Assembly (NCBI GenBank): GCA_018398575.1
Contig: JAGTXZ010000010.1
Location: 1,674,001-1,738,000, forward strand
Source: Ampelomyces quisqualis
Lineage: Eukaryota; Ascomycota; Dothideomycetes; Pleosporales; Phaeosphaeriaceae
Length of the DNA: 64,000 nucleotides
Direction: 5' to 3'
Both the position numbers and the translations under genes were made by a program. Below, one piece after another: positions 19,865 to 31,852 of the stretch. How positions within the stretch are numbered: the first letter of the stretch is position 1; each line of letters starts with the position of its first letter. The notes under the pieces were generated by a model, which saw nothing but the letters and a program-made list of their open reading frames with translations, was not told the origin of the DNA and did not search any database.

Positions 19865-22800
19865 TCACGGCCCAAACGTCTCTCCCTTCCCAAGCGTCTT
19901 GTACGGACAAGCTTGCCAATCGCAACCCTGCAGCCCGTGTTAGCAAATTGCCATCGATACCCAGCTACAGAGTGACGGACCTGTTTGTATACCTCCGTAC
20001 CCCACCACTTGAACCCACTCATCCACCCAGGATACACAATGCCGAAAAAAATCACCACCACACCAAACGCAAGCCCCGAGTCCAGCGCCGCACTAAGCAT
20101 CATGTTGTATTTTTTCCACCACTCCTTTCGTCGATTCTTGATCTCGTAATTGAATATATAGCACACGATGGCCCAGACAGAGAAGTTGAGACCAGTAGCA
20201 GGTGGGATCCAGGATAAACTACCAAAGACGACGGCGGGGTTGATTTTGCGAAGGATCGAGCGCCGGTTATGTCGTGCGAAGTACCATATGGGAATGGGGG
20301 ATATGGCGCCGACGAGAAATGCCCACACGAGCGGGCGGTACAAGGCGCCGGGGCCGAAGAAGCGTTTGGGCCCGACGACGCCCCAGAGAATGCTACCGTT
20401 GAAGTGCACACGGGCAATTGGACAATTGAACCCGTTGATAGCTTGGGGCGTACATATTCCAGGAATGTGGTTCAGCATCCAATTTAGTACGCCGATCTGT
20501 GCGAGGCTGGAGATGATTGTGACGGAGAGTTGGAGTTTGAAGAGGATGCGCGGCGGGATCTTCATGTAGTGGCCGAGTTTGAGGTCGGAGGCGAATTTGA
20601 GACCCTGGGTGGAGGAGATGTAGCCGAATGTGGTGAACACCATGTTTGCGACGGGACGACCGGGGAAAATGACGCCGCAGATGAGCTGGCAGATGAGGTA
20701 TATGCTGCTTTGTTGGTTGGTGATGGCCATGACGATGCCGATGGGGATAAAGAGGACTGCGCCGATGCCTAGAGCTAATAATAGACCGTACCACGGTAGG
20801 TGGATGGGGTAGTACTCGACGACATACATACCGACCGCGGCCATGATGACGCCGGTCAAGATGTACCAGAGTAACGGCACGTCGTCGTACTTCTGCATGA
20901 GTCGGTTGTGGACGTCCTGGGCAGTGAGCAGATCCTCCATCCCCGGTTCAGAGGTCGTCCTTGATCGAACTCGGTACATCGTAGGCGATGCAGGGCGACT
21001 ACTGTCGTTTCCACTGCTCCTCAAAGGTTGGTACTCAGCAGCTGCCTCCTTGCGAATCTCTGCCCAAGACCGACGCCATTGTCTCCAAATGTCCTTTCCA
21101 TGCCATAGTCCTGTATGCGAGAGCAGAGCTGTGAGGGCGGCAAATTGGAGAGCGTAGCTAAGAACATAGGTTATAGGAAGGTAGACTCGGCTGTAGTTGT
21201 TGTATGCAGATTCGTCGAACATGAAGTCTGCTGTCAGTATTTTGCTGACGTCGTACGGTTTACCGCGGTTATCCCATACAGCAGCCGACAAGATTGGCAT
21301 GTACGCTGAGTACATCACGTTCATGTAATCTGGCAGGTCTTAGTCGGGTAGGTAAAGGCTTTGTGAACAAGTACATACACATTATTGGTGCCGCCAACCA
21401 CATGACAAGCACTAATCCCCCTACAATGTTCATAGCAGCCCAGAATGGTGTTACCAAAGGGGACCCAATATATGCAATCTGGGCCCAGTCAAAAGTTACT
21501 GGAAACAAGCCAAGTCCGGAAACAGTCCCAAACTGTAAGATGTTAGCGATTTTCGATCCGAAGAAGCGAGTGGACCTACGAGATTGGCTACAATAACGCT
21601 TCGAGGTGCGAACCATGTAATTACGTTGAACGAGCTCAAAGCAGGGAAAAGCAGACCAGGCAGAAAGTAGAATGCGACGCCGGCCATAAAGACGCGTCCG
21701 AAGAATTTACGTGGAGAAATGTTCCAACCATCGGCAGGCTTGTTAACTTCTTGGTGCAACGCGGTGAACATGGCAGTGGAGACCAGAGTGGCTGGCCAAA
21801 TCATGCCGCTAGGTCGGACAAGATAACGTCGTGTGAGCCCAGCAAGAGAATAGCCCAGGATTTGAGTTGATAGCACGAGAAGAACCTGGTATAGTATGCC
21901 CAGATCTTGATGATAGAATTTCACTTGTTCCACAATAACCTGAGAGCATGATCAGCTTCATGCTAAATAGCACCGCTTTTTGGAACACCCACATCAGTCG
22001 CGAACGCGAATCCAAAAGATACATTACTGCTGACGTAGACGCAACAATGTTCCTTCTCATTCCAGCGGCCTTGCGCAAGCCAGAGTCGCAATCGACGCTT
22101 CCAGGAGAATTTATGTCGCGACGACTGGGTGGAGTTTGTCGCTTTCAGCAGGGCACCGTTCAAAAAGGTTTCTTCAGGGTCGTCATGTCGTTTCAAGAGT
22201 TGGTCCCAAAGTAGACCTAGAGGATGAACAAGCAAAAGAGCAATGATGGGAGTAAGGCTAACGCTAGGGTATCGTAACGAGAAGAACAAGTTGGTTGAAG
22301 AGCCGGCAATAGCAAAAATAATGGACAAGAACCACATGCGAGGGGTATCAATGGAGAGGGAGGTGTTGTCGGTCGGAGCAACAGACGCGCGAACTTGGGC
22401 ATAAGGCGAATCATCTGAAGGATTTCCTTTCGTGTCATGGAGATCTTCGCCCTCGGAGTCATCGTCATCGTCCAGTCGAGTGTTACTCGAAGAGGTCGCT
22501 GAGCTGTCGAGATGCGTTGGAAGACCAGTTATTGAAGGATCGCAGCTACTCGTGTTGAACCGTGCCTCAGAACCAAGGCCATCCTGGCTTTCGACTTCGT
22601 CTCTGAGCGTTCTGCTGCTACTGCTCTCGTCTCTTCCTTTTCGCCTTGACGCAGTGGGGCCTTTTGGGGCAGGTTTGCGTCGTGATGCGTTTACATTCCC
22701 GAACTCTTGCGAATGTTGAGAATGAATGCCGATGCTGGTGGCAAGTCTACTTTTGCCCTTTTTTTTGCCTCGCGACGAGCTGCGCGTCACATGATGCTCA

Positions 22801-23245
22801 TCCGAGTCGTTTGGACTCAGGGAAATAATAGGCAAACCTCCATAGGAACCTGCCGGAAAATCAGTTATCTCGCCATAATTTCAGCAAGTTTACTCTACGC
22901 CACCTGGAATGCGCTCTGTCACAGCATCATGGGGCTGAGTATGCGCTCGAGGATCGCACGCGACATTAGCTTACCTGTACCCTGGGCTGGAGATGATCGC
23001 ACCAGGAGGGGCGCGCGCGACATCTCTTCCCTATGCTGAGTGTTGAGGCGTAAATCACGGAAGACACAGTGCTCGTCATCAGGTCTCGTTTCGGGCGTGG
23101 CTATGTGCCTTGCTTTTTCAGGCAGGACATGCAATTCGTAAGTGCTGTCCGGGCCGGAAGAAGGGGCAGTAGGGCAACACGTTTCACCAGCGGAGCCAAC
23201 AAAGGGAGCGAACGGCGGTGAGAAGTCGTTGGTCTCATCCGCCAT
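19865..23245 (-). CDS. OPT-family oligopeptide/small-peptide transporter
   Basis: Six exons, 23245-22975, 22849-21993, 21939-21580, 21532-21379, 21329-19981 and 19927-19865, with introns of 125, 53, 47, 49 and 53 nt, give 1017 residues. About 240 N-terminal residues are hydrophilic and low-complexity, then SPYAQVRASVAPTD leads into the first span (MWFLSIIFAIAGSSTNLFFS). Family marks follow: WNEKEH, NVSFGFAFATD, SGMIWPATL, FDWAQIAYIGSPLVTPFWA, FPGRPVANMVF and FGPGALYRPL. OPT proteins take up tetra-/pentapeptides, glutathione or metal chelates by proton symport at the plasma membrane or in internal membranes; the substrate cannot be told here. The last small exon is supported by the ending CDWQACPYKTLGKGETFGP, usual for this family. 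The N-terminal extension is longer than in yeast Opt1/Opt2. Confidence 0.92.
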
Positions 23246-23729
23246 ATGTAAGTAAGGAGCTGGCGACTAGTTCATACGTGTACGGTGTGAGCGCGTGTCT
23301 CGAGCGTGGCCGGCAGACTTCACCAAAGCGGCATGGCGCAATCAGACGATCAGATAAAGTTGGCCGCGGTTGGCGAAGCCTTTCCTCCTTGATGATCTGA
23401 TTAGATAATAAACCTCGGAGGGCGAGCGCGATCCGCCAATCAGTGGTGGGGGGCCATGCGGGGCAGCGGGGCCCAGTGACGATGACGCCACGCCAGGCAG
23501 AGTGCGGCTGGCTCGGCTCGCACTCTGCGCACCATCAGAAACCCCTCGACTTTTGTCCTGGATGCCGTGCTGGACTGCATTGTTGGCCACCGACTGATGC
23601 AAGTCAAGAAAGTCTATTCTGTGTTCAATGATCTCTTGGCACATTCTACATGAGTGCCATAGTCTGACTCTCGCAGCGTTTCACCCAAAAGCATCAGGCG
23701 GTGGTGTGACGTATGCTAGACCCCTCTCT
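23246..23729. other. Intergenic region upstream of the OPT gene
   Basis: These 484 bp lie between the OPT start and the BCS1 stop, both on the minus strand. The stretch is fairly GC-rich, with no gene recognised. It should contain the OPT promoter and the BCS1 3' end. Confidence 0.45.
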
Positions 23730-25228
23730 CTACACGTCCACGTGCCCAGGGACACCCACGCGCTCATCGTGCCTTTTGTGGCTGGCGGCAAGGCCCTCGA
23801 CCATCGTAATGGCGCCCTCTGCATCGTCCTTGTTGTACAGAAACAACCCCTGCAACGCTGCGGTACTCATCGAGTCGAGGAGGCCCAGATCCTTCACCCG
23901 CACGATGAACCTTTGCTTGGCTTCACCGCTTTTGTCGAACTCACCGTAGAATCGGTCCCATAGCTGCTCCACCTGGTATTGTGTTGCTTCGCCGAGCCGG
24001 ACAGTCATATCGACACGGCCGGGTCGAATGAGAGCCTCATCAAGCCTCTCCACGTGATTCGTTGTCAGAAAGATGATGCGCTCTTCAGCACTGGCAACAC
24101 CGTCTAGCGCATTGAGCAGACCGGAGAAGGTCACGGAAGCGCTCGCATATCCATCGGGTCCTCGTTCTTTGCGGTTCATGAAGGCCACATCTACATCCTC
24201 GAGCAGAACGACTGTCCTTCGCGGAACCTTGGTCAGTAAATGATTCAGCCGATCGTCCGTGAGGCCTCGCTCGCTGACGTTCAGAATCGCGATGTTGAAG
24301 TCGAGGTGGCCTGCCACAGCCTGTATGAATGAGCTCTTGCCCGTGCCGGGTGGACCGTAAAGCAGGTAGCCTCTTCGATATGGTATGCCACGATCCAGGT
24401 ACCACGTCCGTGACGCAATGAATGCCTCCATATCCTCGACGATCCTCTCCTTAACCCCACGCTCCAGCACCACAGACTCCAACGGCCGCTTTCGTTTGGG
24501 TTCTCCAAACTGCTGCCACATTGTGCCCATGGAGTTGTAGATCAACGTCTTCCCTTCTTGCGACTGCTGGTACAGCTTGTGCGCCTCAGCGAATATGTCC
24601 TCGAAGACGTTGCGTTGCGAGTACAGTGTGGTAAGGCTGATGGTTTCGAATGGCACACCATCTTTGACGCTGATAGTATTCCGTTCGCGCTGTCGATCTA
24701 CAAGAATGAAGGCATTGCGGTAACGAAGAAAGTGCCTTCCGGGGCCGGGTACGAAGGAGAAGTGTGCGGCGTGTGAAGGGCCGTCTTGCGGCAGAAAGGT
24801 CTGCACTTGAAGATGGTGCATGCGTGGATCGATGCGATTGACCATCTTTGAGAGGAGGCTGTTTTGAGCTAGAGGGCGCACACCGGCTTGCTGTGCCCTG
24901 TGGTAGGTTGTCATCCATTGGAGCAGCCACGGATAGGCTTCGTCATGACGAGTCACTTCTAGGTCAACAAGCATGCGCCGTCGAATGAAGGCAGCGCCAT
25001 GCTGGAGCCCTTTCTGACCGGTACGCGCCGCAACACCAAGCGCCGCGAGACCAAAGCCCTGCGACGAGCGTAAGCAAACCACAGCCCCTACGAGGACACT
25101 GGAACTGATCGTACGGCAGTGAAGAAAGGATTGTCGGAAATGTGCGAGAATACCGAGCTGGTGTTCTGACCGGTGCCAGCGGTGATCTGCTTCGCCAGCT
25201 GTTGACCGGGCGTCGTGTTGCTGTCCAT
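23730..25228 (-). CDS. bcs1: BCS1, mitochondrial AAA ATPase for Rieske protein assembly
   Basis: Two exons, 25228-25115 and 25058-23730, with a 56-nt intron, give 480 residues. The N-terminal segment (NPFFTAGFGLAALGVAAR) is the single membrane anchor of BCS1 and is formed across the splice junction. The BCS1-specific domain follows (RRRMLVDLEVTRHDEAYPWL). The AAA module has Walker A GPPGTGKS at about residues 273-280, Walker B VVLLEDVDVAF, and the arginine-finger region TTNHVERLDEALIRPGRVD. BCS1 sits in the inner mitochondrial membrane and translocates the folded Rieske Fe/S protein into complex III. All key ATPase residues are present and the length is normal. The start ATG gives an N-terminus that suits the internal targeting signal of this family. 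Confidence 0.95.
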
Positions 25229-25794
25229 AAGCCTCGACTGCACTTCGGTAGAGCTTTCCTCGCACGAGCGGATGGCGCTATGGCCAGACCGCCAAGTCAC
25301 GTGGACAGGGGTCACACATGGCCAGTATTGGGTGGCCCGATGGACACGGGCTCTGAGATTGGGCAATGCATTACTGCACCGTCACACCGATCGATCTGGA
25401 GCGCTTCTGGTCGAATACATGAAACAGGGTCGGTGGATGGTGGCTCCAACCAGATGGTGGAAATGGTGGAAGGCGCAGGGCTGTGATCTGGGGTAGCGCT
25501 TCCCAACGGCACGGGGCGCTAACTTAATGCAGGAGCTTGGGCCCCTTCCAGATAAACTCCTACGCCGCGACAGCTCGTTCTCTGGTATACTGCCCTGAAG
25601 CGCTGCACGAGGTCTGGTCTGCCTGTGGACGCTCATATCTTTGCCATGGTCACCGTAACCATAGGAAAATCCTACTTCGAGGCTCTATTACGAAGGCAAG
25701 TTCTCCCCCCAGAGCAAGTGTATGCTCCAGGCTGAGGTGAGTACTGATTAGACGGACAGGGCAGAGTTCGTGAGTACCACGAGAAGCACATTCC
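25229..25794. promoter_or_regulatory. Divergent promoter: BCS1 / RRM protein
   Basis: This is a 566-bp gap between two divergent starts, so both promoters lie here. A short ATG-initiated frame with a good donor (gtgagt) occurs at about 25722-25735 just before the RRM gene. I could not join it in frame, so I treat it as leader sequence. No TATA or clear factor site was recognised. Confidence 0.45.
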
Positions 25795-27182
25795 ATGCTC
25801 CCATCTGATCGCGTGTTTCAGCATAGCTCGCCTCAAGATGTCGACTCTGGCTCCACTCTATTCCACCATGTGACTATCTCCAGGGCGGAGCACGACTACT
25901 TGGTAAGTACTACTTCCTTCGTGGAGACTTCAGCCTACAGCACCCACAGTTATAGACGGTGGGAAGCACCGGTTGGTTCCATGCCACCGCCGCCTCAACA
26001 CTCCAGAGCTTTCACTAACAATTTCATCCTCGACAGCTTTCGTCCGAACGAAACTACCGTGCGTTCTCACGTCCTCCGTATAACCGCTTCGTGCTTCACG
26101 AAATATACCTGACAAGACTAGACTTACTCAAGAGTGCACTTTTCCGAGGCGGGCTTACTAATGAGACACTGGAAACTTTGCTAGAGGGCGAGAGCGGTGC
26201 TTCTACAGTCGAGAACGCTTCGCAGTACGACTACCAAACTCAGGAGACACTGTCCTACCCAACACCCGTATCGTCGAGTGGAAGCGCTCAGCATCGTATC
26301 GCAAGCTCTGAAAGAAGTGACGCATACACTGTCCAGCCACGTGGTGGCTTCCGACGAGACGTTAGCTACGGCGAGCACGAGTCCTCATTTGACACTCCAC
26401 CCAGGAACGATCATGTTGACGAGCATTTCCAAGCTGTACCAGTCCATGATCAACGCACCGTGCTCATCGCAAATCTGTCCGGACATACCACACACAAGGA
26501 TCTGGCTGGCATAGTCCGTGGCGGTAGACTTCTGGACATATTCATAAGGAACGACCACACGGCGACCGTCTCTTTCGTCGAAGGCGCGGCTAACTTCCTA
26601 GCCTTTGCTAAGCGTACGGACGTGTATCTCAATACGAAGCGTGTGAGTAATATAAGTATGCCATCTACGAACACTTGGACTGACGATATGTAGCTAGAGT
26701 TCCGCTGGGCTGATCGCCATTTTCATGTACCGAGCCATGTTTCGACAAAAATAGCCAACGGTGCAACGCGCAATCTTGTAGTTCGAGGTGGTGCCAGCAA
26801 ACTCAACGAAGCTCAAGTTCGTGACCACCTAGAACACATCCACAACCTTGTAGTTGTCGATGTCGCTTTCCGAAATGGGGATGTCTACATCTCCACAAAT
26901 TCAATTCACAACGCACTCTTTGCGAGGACTTGCATGATGTCTCGCACCGCATACAAGGGACTTCGCATCGAGTACTACGCCGACGAGTGTGCAGGCCCCC
27001 TACCTCGTATCAAAACTCGGGTCCCGACTCTGCCAACTGCCCTCAAACCAAAGCCGATCACGAATAAATATGCTGTCCTTGAGACCGAATCTGATACAGA
27101 ACTTGACTCTGAAGATGGCTCATACATCACAGAGGGTGTCCGTGTGGATCATAATCACTGGGCAGGCGCCACGGTAGCTTGA
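25795..27182 (+). CDS. RNA-binding protein with two RRM-like domains
   Basis: Three exons, 25795-25902, 26037-26642 and 26694-27182, with introns of 134 and 51 nt, encode 400 residues. The first splice joins HVTISRAEHDYL to LSSERNYRAFSRPPY, a short motif of a fungal RNA-binding family. The first RRM-like domain (about residues 150-250) has RTVLIANLSGHTTHKDL as RNP2 region and HTATVSFVEGAANFLAF as RNP1 region. The second follows directly (RNLVVRGGASKLNEAQV, VVDVAFRNGDVYISTNS). The tail is acidic (ESDTELDSEDGS). The layout resembles fungal proteins related to differentiation regulators such as Nrd1, but orthology is not established. Cytoplasmic or nuclear mRNA binding is inferred from the domains only. 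Confidence 0.82.
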
Positions 27183-27779
27183 ATGATCTACCTAGACGTA
27201 TTCCCACATAGCGAGGTTTCTTCGTCGCCGAAGTCCGTTTAGCCGACAAGTCACCCTCCTTATTATGTCCTTGGGCACCGAGCAGCTCTTGTGCCCCTGT
27301 CACGTTCTCTGAGGAGCGAAAATGCGGCGTTACAATTCTCATCTTCTCTCTCCATTACTAAGATACTGGAGCCCAGGTGGGGGCGGTCGATAGGTAAATG
27401 CTAGGGGGACCCATGGCCTAGATATGGGATGTTCGCTCACGCTTCTACGTGCTCCATTGGCGTTACAGAATGATAGGGTCTGTTCCATTCCTAGATACCC
27501 CTCAGTGGCGTGGCCCACATAGTTCCTTCCCCGCCACATCGGACATGCACAGGCAACTTCTCCTACAATTACAATAGCTTATTTGACCTCATGTTGTCTC
27601 CAATCCTACTGATACTGTGTTATGGCTGCGTTGGAGTAATTGACGAATCAGCATGTCAAGAACATTAGCTTCACGCGCATGGAGCTCGAGCTACTGTACT
27701 TCGTATACTACCATGCACCATCCCTTCTGCCACCAAGACGAACATTCTATCCACATTTCCACATTGAAATCAACGCAAA
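27183..27779. other. Intergenic region upstream of the nitrilase-family gene
   Basis: These 597 bp lie between two plus-strand genes. The short open frames are not protein-like. Nothing else was recognised. Confidence 0.45.
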
Positions 27780-29131
27780 ATGGCGCCTATCGTCAAAGTC
27801 GCTGTTATACAACTGTATCCCAAAGTGCTCGATACCCTTGCCACTTCCGCCCGACTCAGCTCACTAACCTCGGCAGCCGATGCAACTCGAGCACAACTTC
27901 AACAAGGCCGCAAACTTTATACGGTCCGCCGCTTCTCAAGGCGCCAAACTTGCCGTCTTACCTGAGTATCACTTGACGAACTGGAAGCCGAAAGAGCCAG
28001 GTTTCGTGGGTCTGTGCAACCAATGGGAAGTCTATCTGCTGAAATATCGCGATTTGGCAAAGGAGTGTGGGATATGTAAGTCTTCGCGTTCTTTTTCAAC
28101 ACCATATACCAGAGACTAGAAAGACACAAAAGTAGTAAGCTGCTGGTGGTGGATGTGTGCATGTATGTGCTGATTTGGATGTGCCAGGCATCGTCCCAGG
28201 AACGATAGTAGAATGCCATCGCGACGCAGACAAGGGCGAAGATGAGCTTCTCAATGTAGCGTATTTTATCGATCATGAGGGTGTCATTGCGGGGAAATAC
28301 GTCAAGAAGAATTTGTGGTACGTGTGTGTGTGTGTGTGTATTTTCCCCTTTCGGTCACCATTTCAAATACCCTTTGTCCCGCCATCCCTTGGAAGCACTA
28401 CTTTTCTACCGAACCTTTTTCTTTCTCCGTTACACACGTCTGCTCTCGACCCGTCCCGTGAAATCGTTACCCATAGCAAACTCTAAATACGGTGTGCTAC
28501 CAGGGGCCCAGAGCGCGAGCACTTGACGGGCTCAGGCCGGGACGTGCATGAGGTGTTCGACACGCCGATTGGGAAGGTGGGCATGTTGATATGTTGGGAT
28601 CTGGCGTTTCCAGAGGCGTTTCGTGAGTTGATTGCAGGTGGGGCGAAGATCATGTACGTTTTTTTTTGCCACTCGCAAGTGGTCGTGTTTGTGCTGATCC
28701 GCGAGCGAAACGAAGAATCATACCCACTTTCTGGAGGCTCGATGATTGCAACGAAGCGGGCTTGAAACAGAACCCATCGGCTGAAGCGCTGTTTCTGGAC
28801 TGTATGCTTACTGCTCGCGCGTTTGAAAATACTTGTGGTATGTTTTTCTTTTCATTCATCCGTTGAACGTACTGAGATGTTCGATCAAGCTGTCGTGTTT
28901 GCGAATGCAGGCGGCCCGCCTGGCCATGGATACGCGGGGCTGTCCCAGGTCACTGTCCCTTTTCTGGGTGCCTTGACCAAGTTGGGTGGGTGTGCGGAAG
29001 GCATGTCAGTGGTGGATATTGACATGCAGATCTTGGAAGATGCAGAGGAGAACTACCAGGTACGCAGCGATATTGCTAGCCCTGATTGGCATTATGACTA
29101 TCGCCATTCAAAGATGAATGAGAGGCTATGA
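27780..29131 (+). CDS. Nitrilase-superfamily carbon-nitrogen hydrolase
   Basis: Six exons, 27780-27824, 27877-28075, 28188-28317, 28504-28653, 28716-28837 and 28890-29131, with introns of 52, 112, 186, 62 and 52 nt, give 295 residues, usual for this family. The catalytic triad is complete: Glu in LAVLPEYHL, Lys in GKYVKKNLW, and Cys in MLICWDLAFPE. PTFWRLDDCNEAG and FANAGGPPGHGYAGLSQV are further conserved parts, and the last four splices are needed to keep them in frame. The enzyme should hydrolyse an amide, carbamoyl or nitrile group in the cytosol; the substrate is unknown. The third intron begins with a GT dinucleotide repeat right at its donor. Confidence 0.9.
28322..28339 (+). repeat. 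(GT)n microsatellite inside an intron
   Basis: About nine GT units stand four bases into the third intron of the nitrilase-family gene, directly next to its 5' splice site (gtac at 28318). Confidence 0.9.
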
Positions 29132-29416
29132 TCGGTAGGTATCAACGGCCACGTTTGAATTTATTATGCATTGCTCAAGTGCCATGTCCACGAAATATCA
29201 GCAATTCCATCTCACCTACCGAATCCCTTACCGAAACGTCCTGAAGTTTGATACGATAATGTAAGCCTGGGAAATGATACGCCACAACTTTATTTCTCAA
29301 GAACGCCAACGCCAACGTCAGCGCGCAGTGCCGAATCATTCGGGAATGCAGCAGTGCAAATTCAGCCTCATCTCTAAATGGACTCATGCAAGCACAGTTA
29401 ACGGTCGATTCCACTT

Positions 29417-29973
29417 CTAACTGTTAGCTTCCCCTCTTCGCTCGCTGCTTCTCACATGGCTCTCCGATGCATCGCTCCTGGTAATGTCGCTCTTCTCACT
29501 CGTGGTCACACCATCGGGAGTGGTGCTCCAAGTTTCGCCGACGACGATAATTCGAACCTTTCCCTGCTCCAAGAAGTTGTTTTCGTCCCCGGCGAGAACG
29601 GCGGCAATCTCTATTTCGTAAATCTTGTTGTAGAACTTGCGAAAGGCCTTTTCGCAGGGGAAATTCATCTCGGCAAGGCAGTCACAGTCCAGCTCGTTCA
29701 TTTCTCCCCGCAGAGTTAGCGGAGGACGGTCGGGGTTGGCAGGCCCGCCAAAGCCTGTCCGACTGATGCGGGCAATGTAGCGGCGGTGGAATGTGGTCGG
29801 CCATACGTCGGCTAATAGCGAGTAAGCCAGCGGAATGTGCGTGTGCTCGTAGTAGTTCCGGAACTCCTCGACGGTGAGGCTGGCTTCGCGGGTGACGAAC
29901 AGAAGGACTGCATGGCCGAGATTAATGGCGCTGTGGTCTGCGGCAGCACCGAGTACTGACTGGTGTATGGCAT
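29417..29973 (-). CDS. EthD-domain protein
   Basis: Two exons, 29973-29961 and 29907-29417, with a 53-nt intron (gtcagt...gcag, branch-like cattaatc), encode 167 residues. The downstream open frame has no ATG before the domain. The 13-base first exon solves this by giving MPYTILLFVTREASL, the normal beginning of EthD/dimeric ferredoxin-like proteins. The conserved EEFRNYYEHTHIPLAYSL follows, then FHRRYIAR and the helical part AEMNFPCEKAFRKFYNKIY. EthD proteins form dimeric alpha-beta barrels; some take part in ether or polyketide breakdown, most have no known job. The C-terminal 30 residues are charged and less conserved. It is head-to-head with eIF3 subunit L. Confidence 0.82.
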
Positions 29974-30352
29974 GTTGGGGGTTGGCCGTCTCCAAGAGGG
30001 TTGGCGTCCTGGGGCACGAGGCAACGAAACGAACCGCTGCGGCCAGAAGAAGATCCAGAAGGCCGTGGAACGCGTCTGGCTTTAACCACGGGTGCTGAGT
30101 CGTATCCGCCTGTACGGCACAGGCTCGCCGGATTGCTGCGGGCGCATGCCAGAGAGCAGCCAACTTGAACAACCCGCAACGCGCTGCCAAGGCTGATAAG
30201 GCACTGGCGGCCCGCTGTTATCGATAAGGCCGCCAAGCCGCTCACGCACAACTGAGCGCCGAATTTGAGATGCCGCCACGGTGGGGGGGCAGTGCGAGTT
30301 TGCGACCACCACACGCCCGCACGCCCGCCCCGCGCATCGACCCTCAGCCACC
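29974..30352. promoter_or_regulatory. Divergent promoter: EthD protein / eIF3 subunit L
   Basis: This 379-bp GC-rich gap lies between two divergent starts and must hold both promoters. The segment just before eIF3L is C-rich (cacacgcccgcacgcccgcc), likely its leader. A frame without ATG extends from the EthD gene through this region on the minus strand; I regard it as non-coding. Confidence 0.5.
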
Positions 30353-31852
30353 ATGAGCCTGCGAGAGCGTGTTCCACCCCAGGACTCGGACGTCGAGGAG
30401 GAGGCCATGGCGAACGACTACCGCGAGCAGGTCCAGTACGACGGCATGGACGACCTGGACCGCATGCCCTCCATCGCCAACAACCAGGACATTCATGCGC
30501 AGCTGCAGGCCGCCGCCACGCCCCTCGAATTCCAGGCCACGCTCGAAACAAAGTTTGCGAGCTACGACAACTACTGCAACCTCTTCCACTACATCCTGAA
30601 CTCGGAGGGCCCCGTGGATCTGGAAGTGCCAAATGTAAGGGCTGCTCTGTGGCGACAGGCGCCGCGCAGGGCTAACGTGGGCTAGTACTACTGGGCCTGG
30701 GACGTCATCGACGAGTTCATCTACCAGTTCAACAGCTTCTGCAGCTACCGCCAGAAGGCCGCGCTGAAGAACGACAACGAGGAGGAGATCCAGCTGCTGC
30801 GCGAGAACCCGAACACATGGGGCTGCTACAGCGTGCTCAACGTGCTGTACTCGCTCATCCAGCGGTCACAGATCAGCGAGCAGCTCGCCGCGATGAAGCG
30901 CGGCGAGGACGCGAGCCTGTACGCCGGAGAGTACGGCAACCGGCCCTTGTACAAGATGTTGGGCTACTTCTCCATCATCGGCTTGCTGCGCGTGCACTGT
31001 TTGCTTGGAGACTTCAGTCTGGCGCTGAAGACGCTCGACGACATTGAGCTCAACAAGAAGGCCATGTTCGCGCGAGTCATGGCTGCCCACTTTACCACCT
31101 ACTACTACGTGGGCTTCTCCTACATGATGATGAGGCGCTACGCAGATGCCATCCGCATGTTCAGCCACATCCTCGTCTATGTTTCGCGGACGAAGAACTT
31201 CCAGAAGAACGCACAGTATGACTCGATCACGAAGAAGAACGACCAAATGTATGCGCTTGTTGCCATTTGCGTGGCCTTCCACCCCACCAGGCTCGACGAC
31301 ACCATCCACACGGCCCTCAGGGAAAAGTACGGCGAGCAGTTTAACAGGCTGCAGCGTGGTGGCCCCGATGCCCTCCCTCTGTTCGAGGAGCTGTTCCGCA
31401 CTGCCTGCCCCAAGTTCATCAGCCCCACTCCCCCTGACTTTGACAACCCGGAGGTCAATATTGACCCTGTGGAGCACCACCTCCGCATTTTCATGGACGA
31501 GGTGAAGAACAACATGATGTCTCCCACTGTCAAGAGCTACCTCAAGCTCTACACGACCATGGACCTCAAGAAGCTCGCTGGTTTCCTCGAGGTTGAGCCT
31601 GAGAAGCTCAGGTGCTGGTTGCTCGTCAACAAGCAAAGAAACAGGCAAACAAGGTGGAGCGAGGGTGGCCTGCTGGAAGGAGACATCATCCACAGCAGCG
31701 ATCTTGACTACGCCATGGAGGGAGTGAGTTTGATGACCCACTAGGCTTTCACACTTGCTGACATGTTACAGGATCTCATTCACGTTTCCGAAGCAAAGGT
31801 CGGCAGGAGATTGGTCGACTGGTACCTCCGCAACCTCGCCAGGACGTACTAG
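30353..31852 (+). CDS. eif3l: Eukaryotic translation initiation factor 3 subunit L
   Basis: Three exons, 30353-30634, 30686-31723 and 31772-31852, with introns of 51 and 48 nt, encode 466 residues. Recognisable eIF3L parts are YYWAWDVIDEFIYQFNSF, SVLNVLYSLIQRS, YKMLGYFSIIGLLRVH, DDIELNKKAMFARV and TTYYYVGFSYMMMRRY. The C-terminal part, KSYLKLYTTMDLKKLAGFL, belongs to the PCI domain, and the last exon finishes it with DLIHVSEAKVGRR. eIF3L is a peripheral subunit of the eIF3 complex, which recruits the 43S pre-initiation complex to mRNA. Budding yeast lacks it but filamentous fungi keep it. The ATG lies at the start of the acidic N-terminus typical of fungal versions. Confidence 0.95.
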
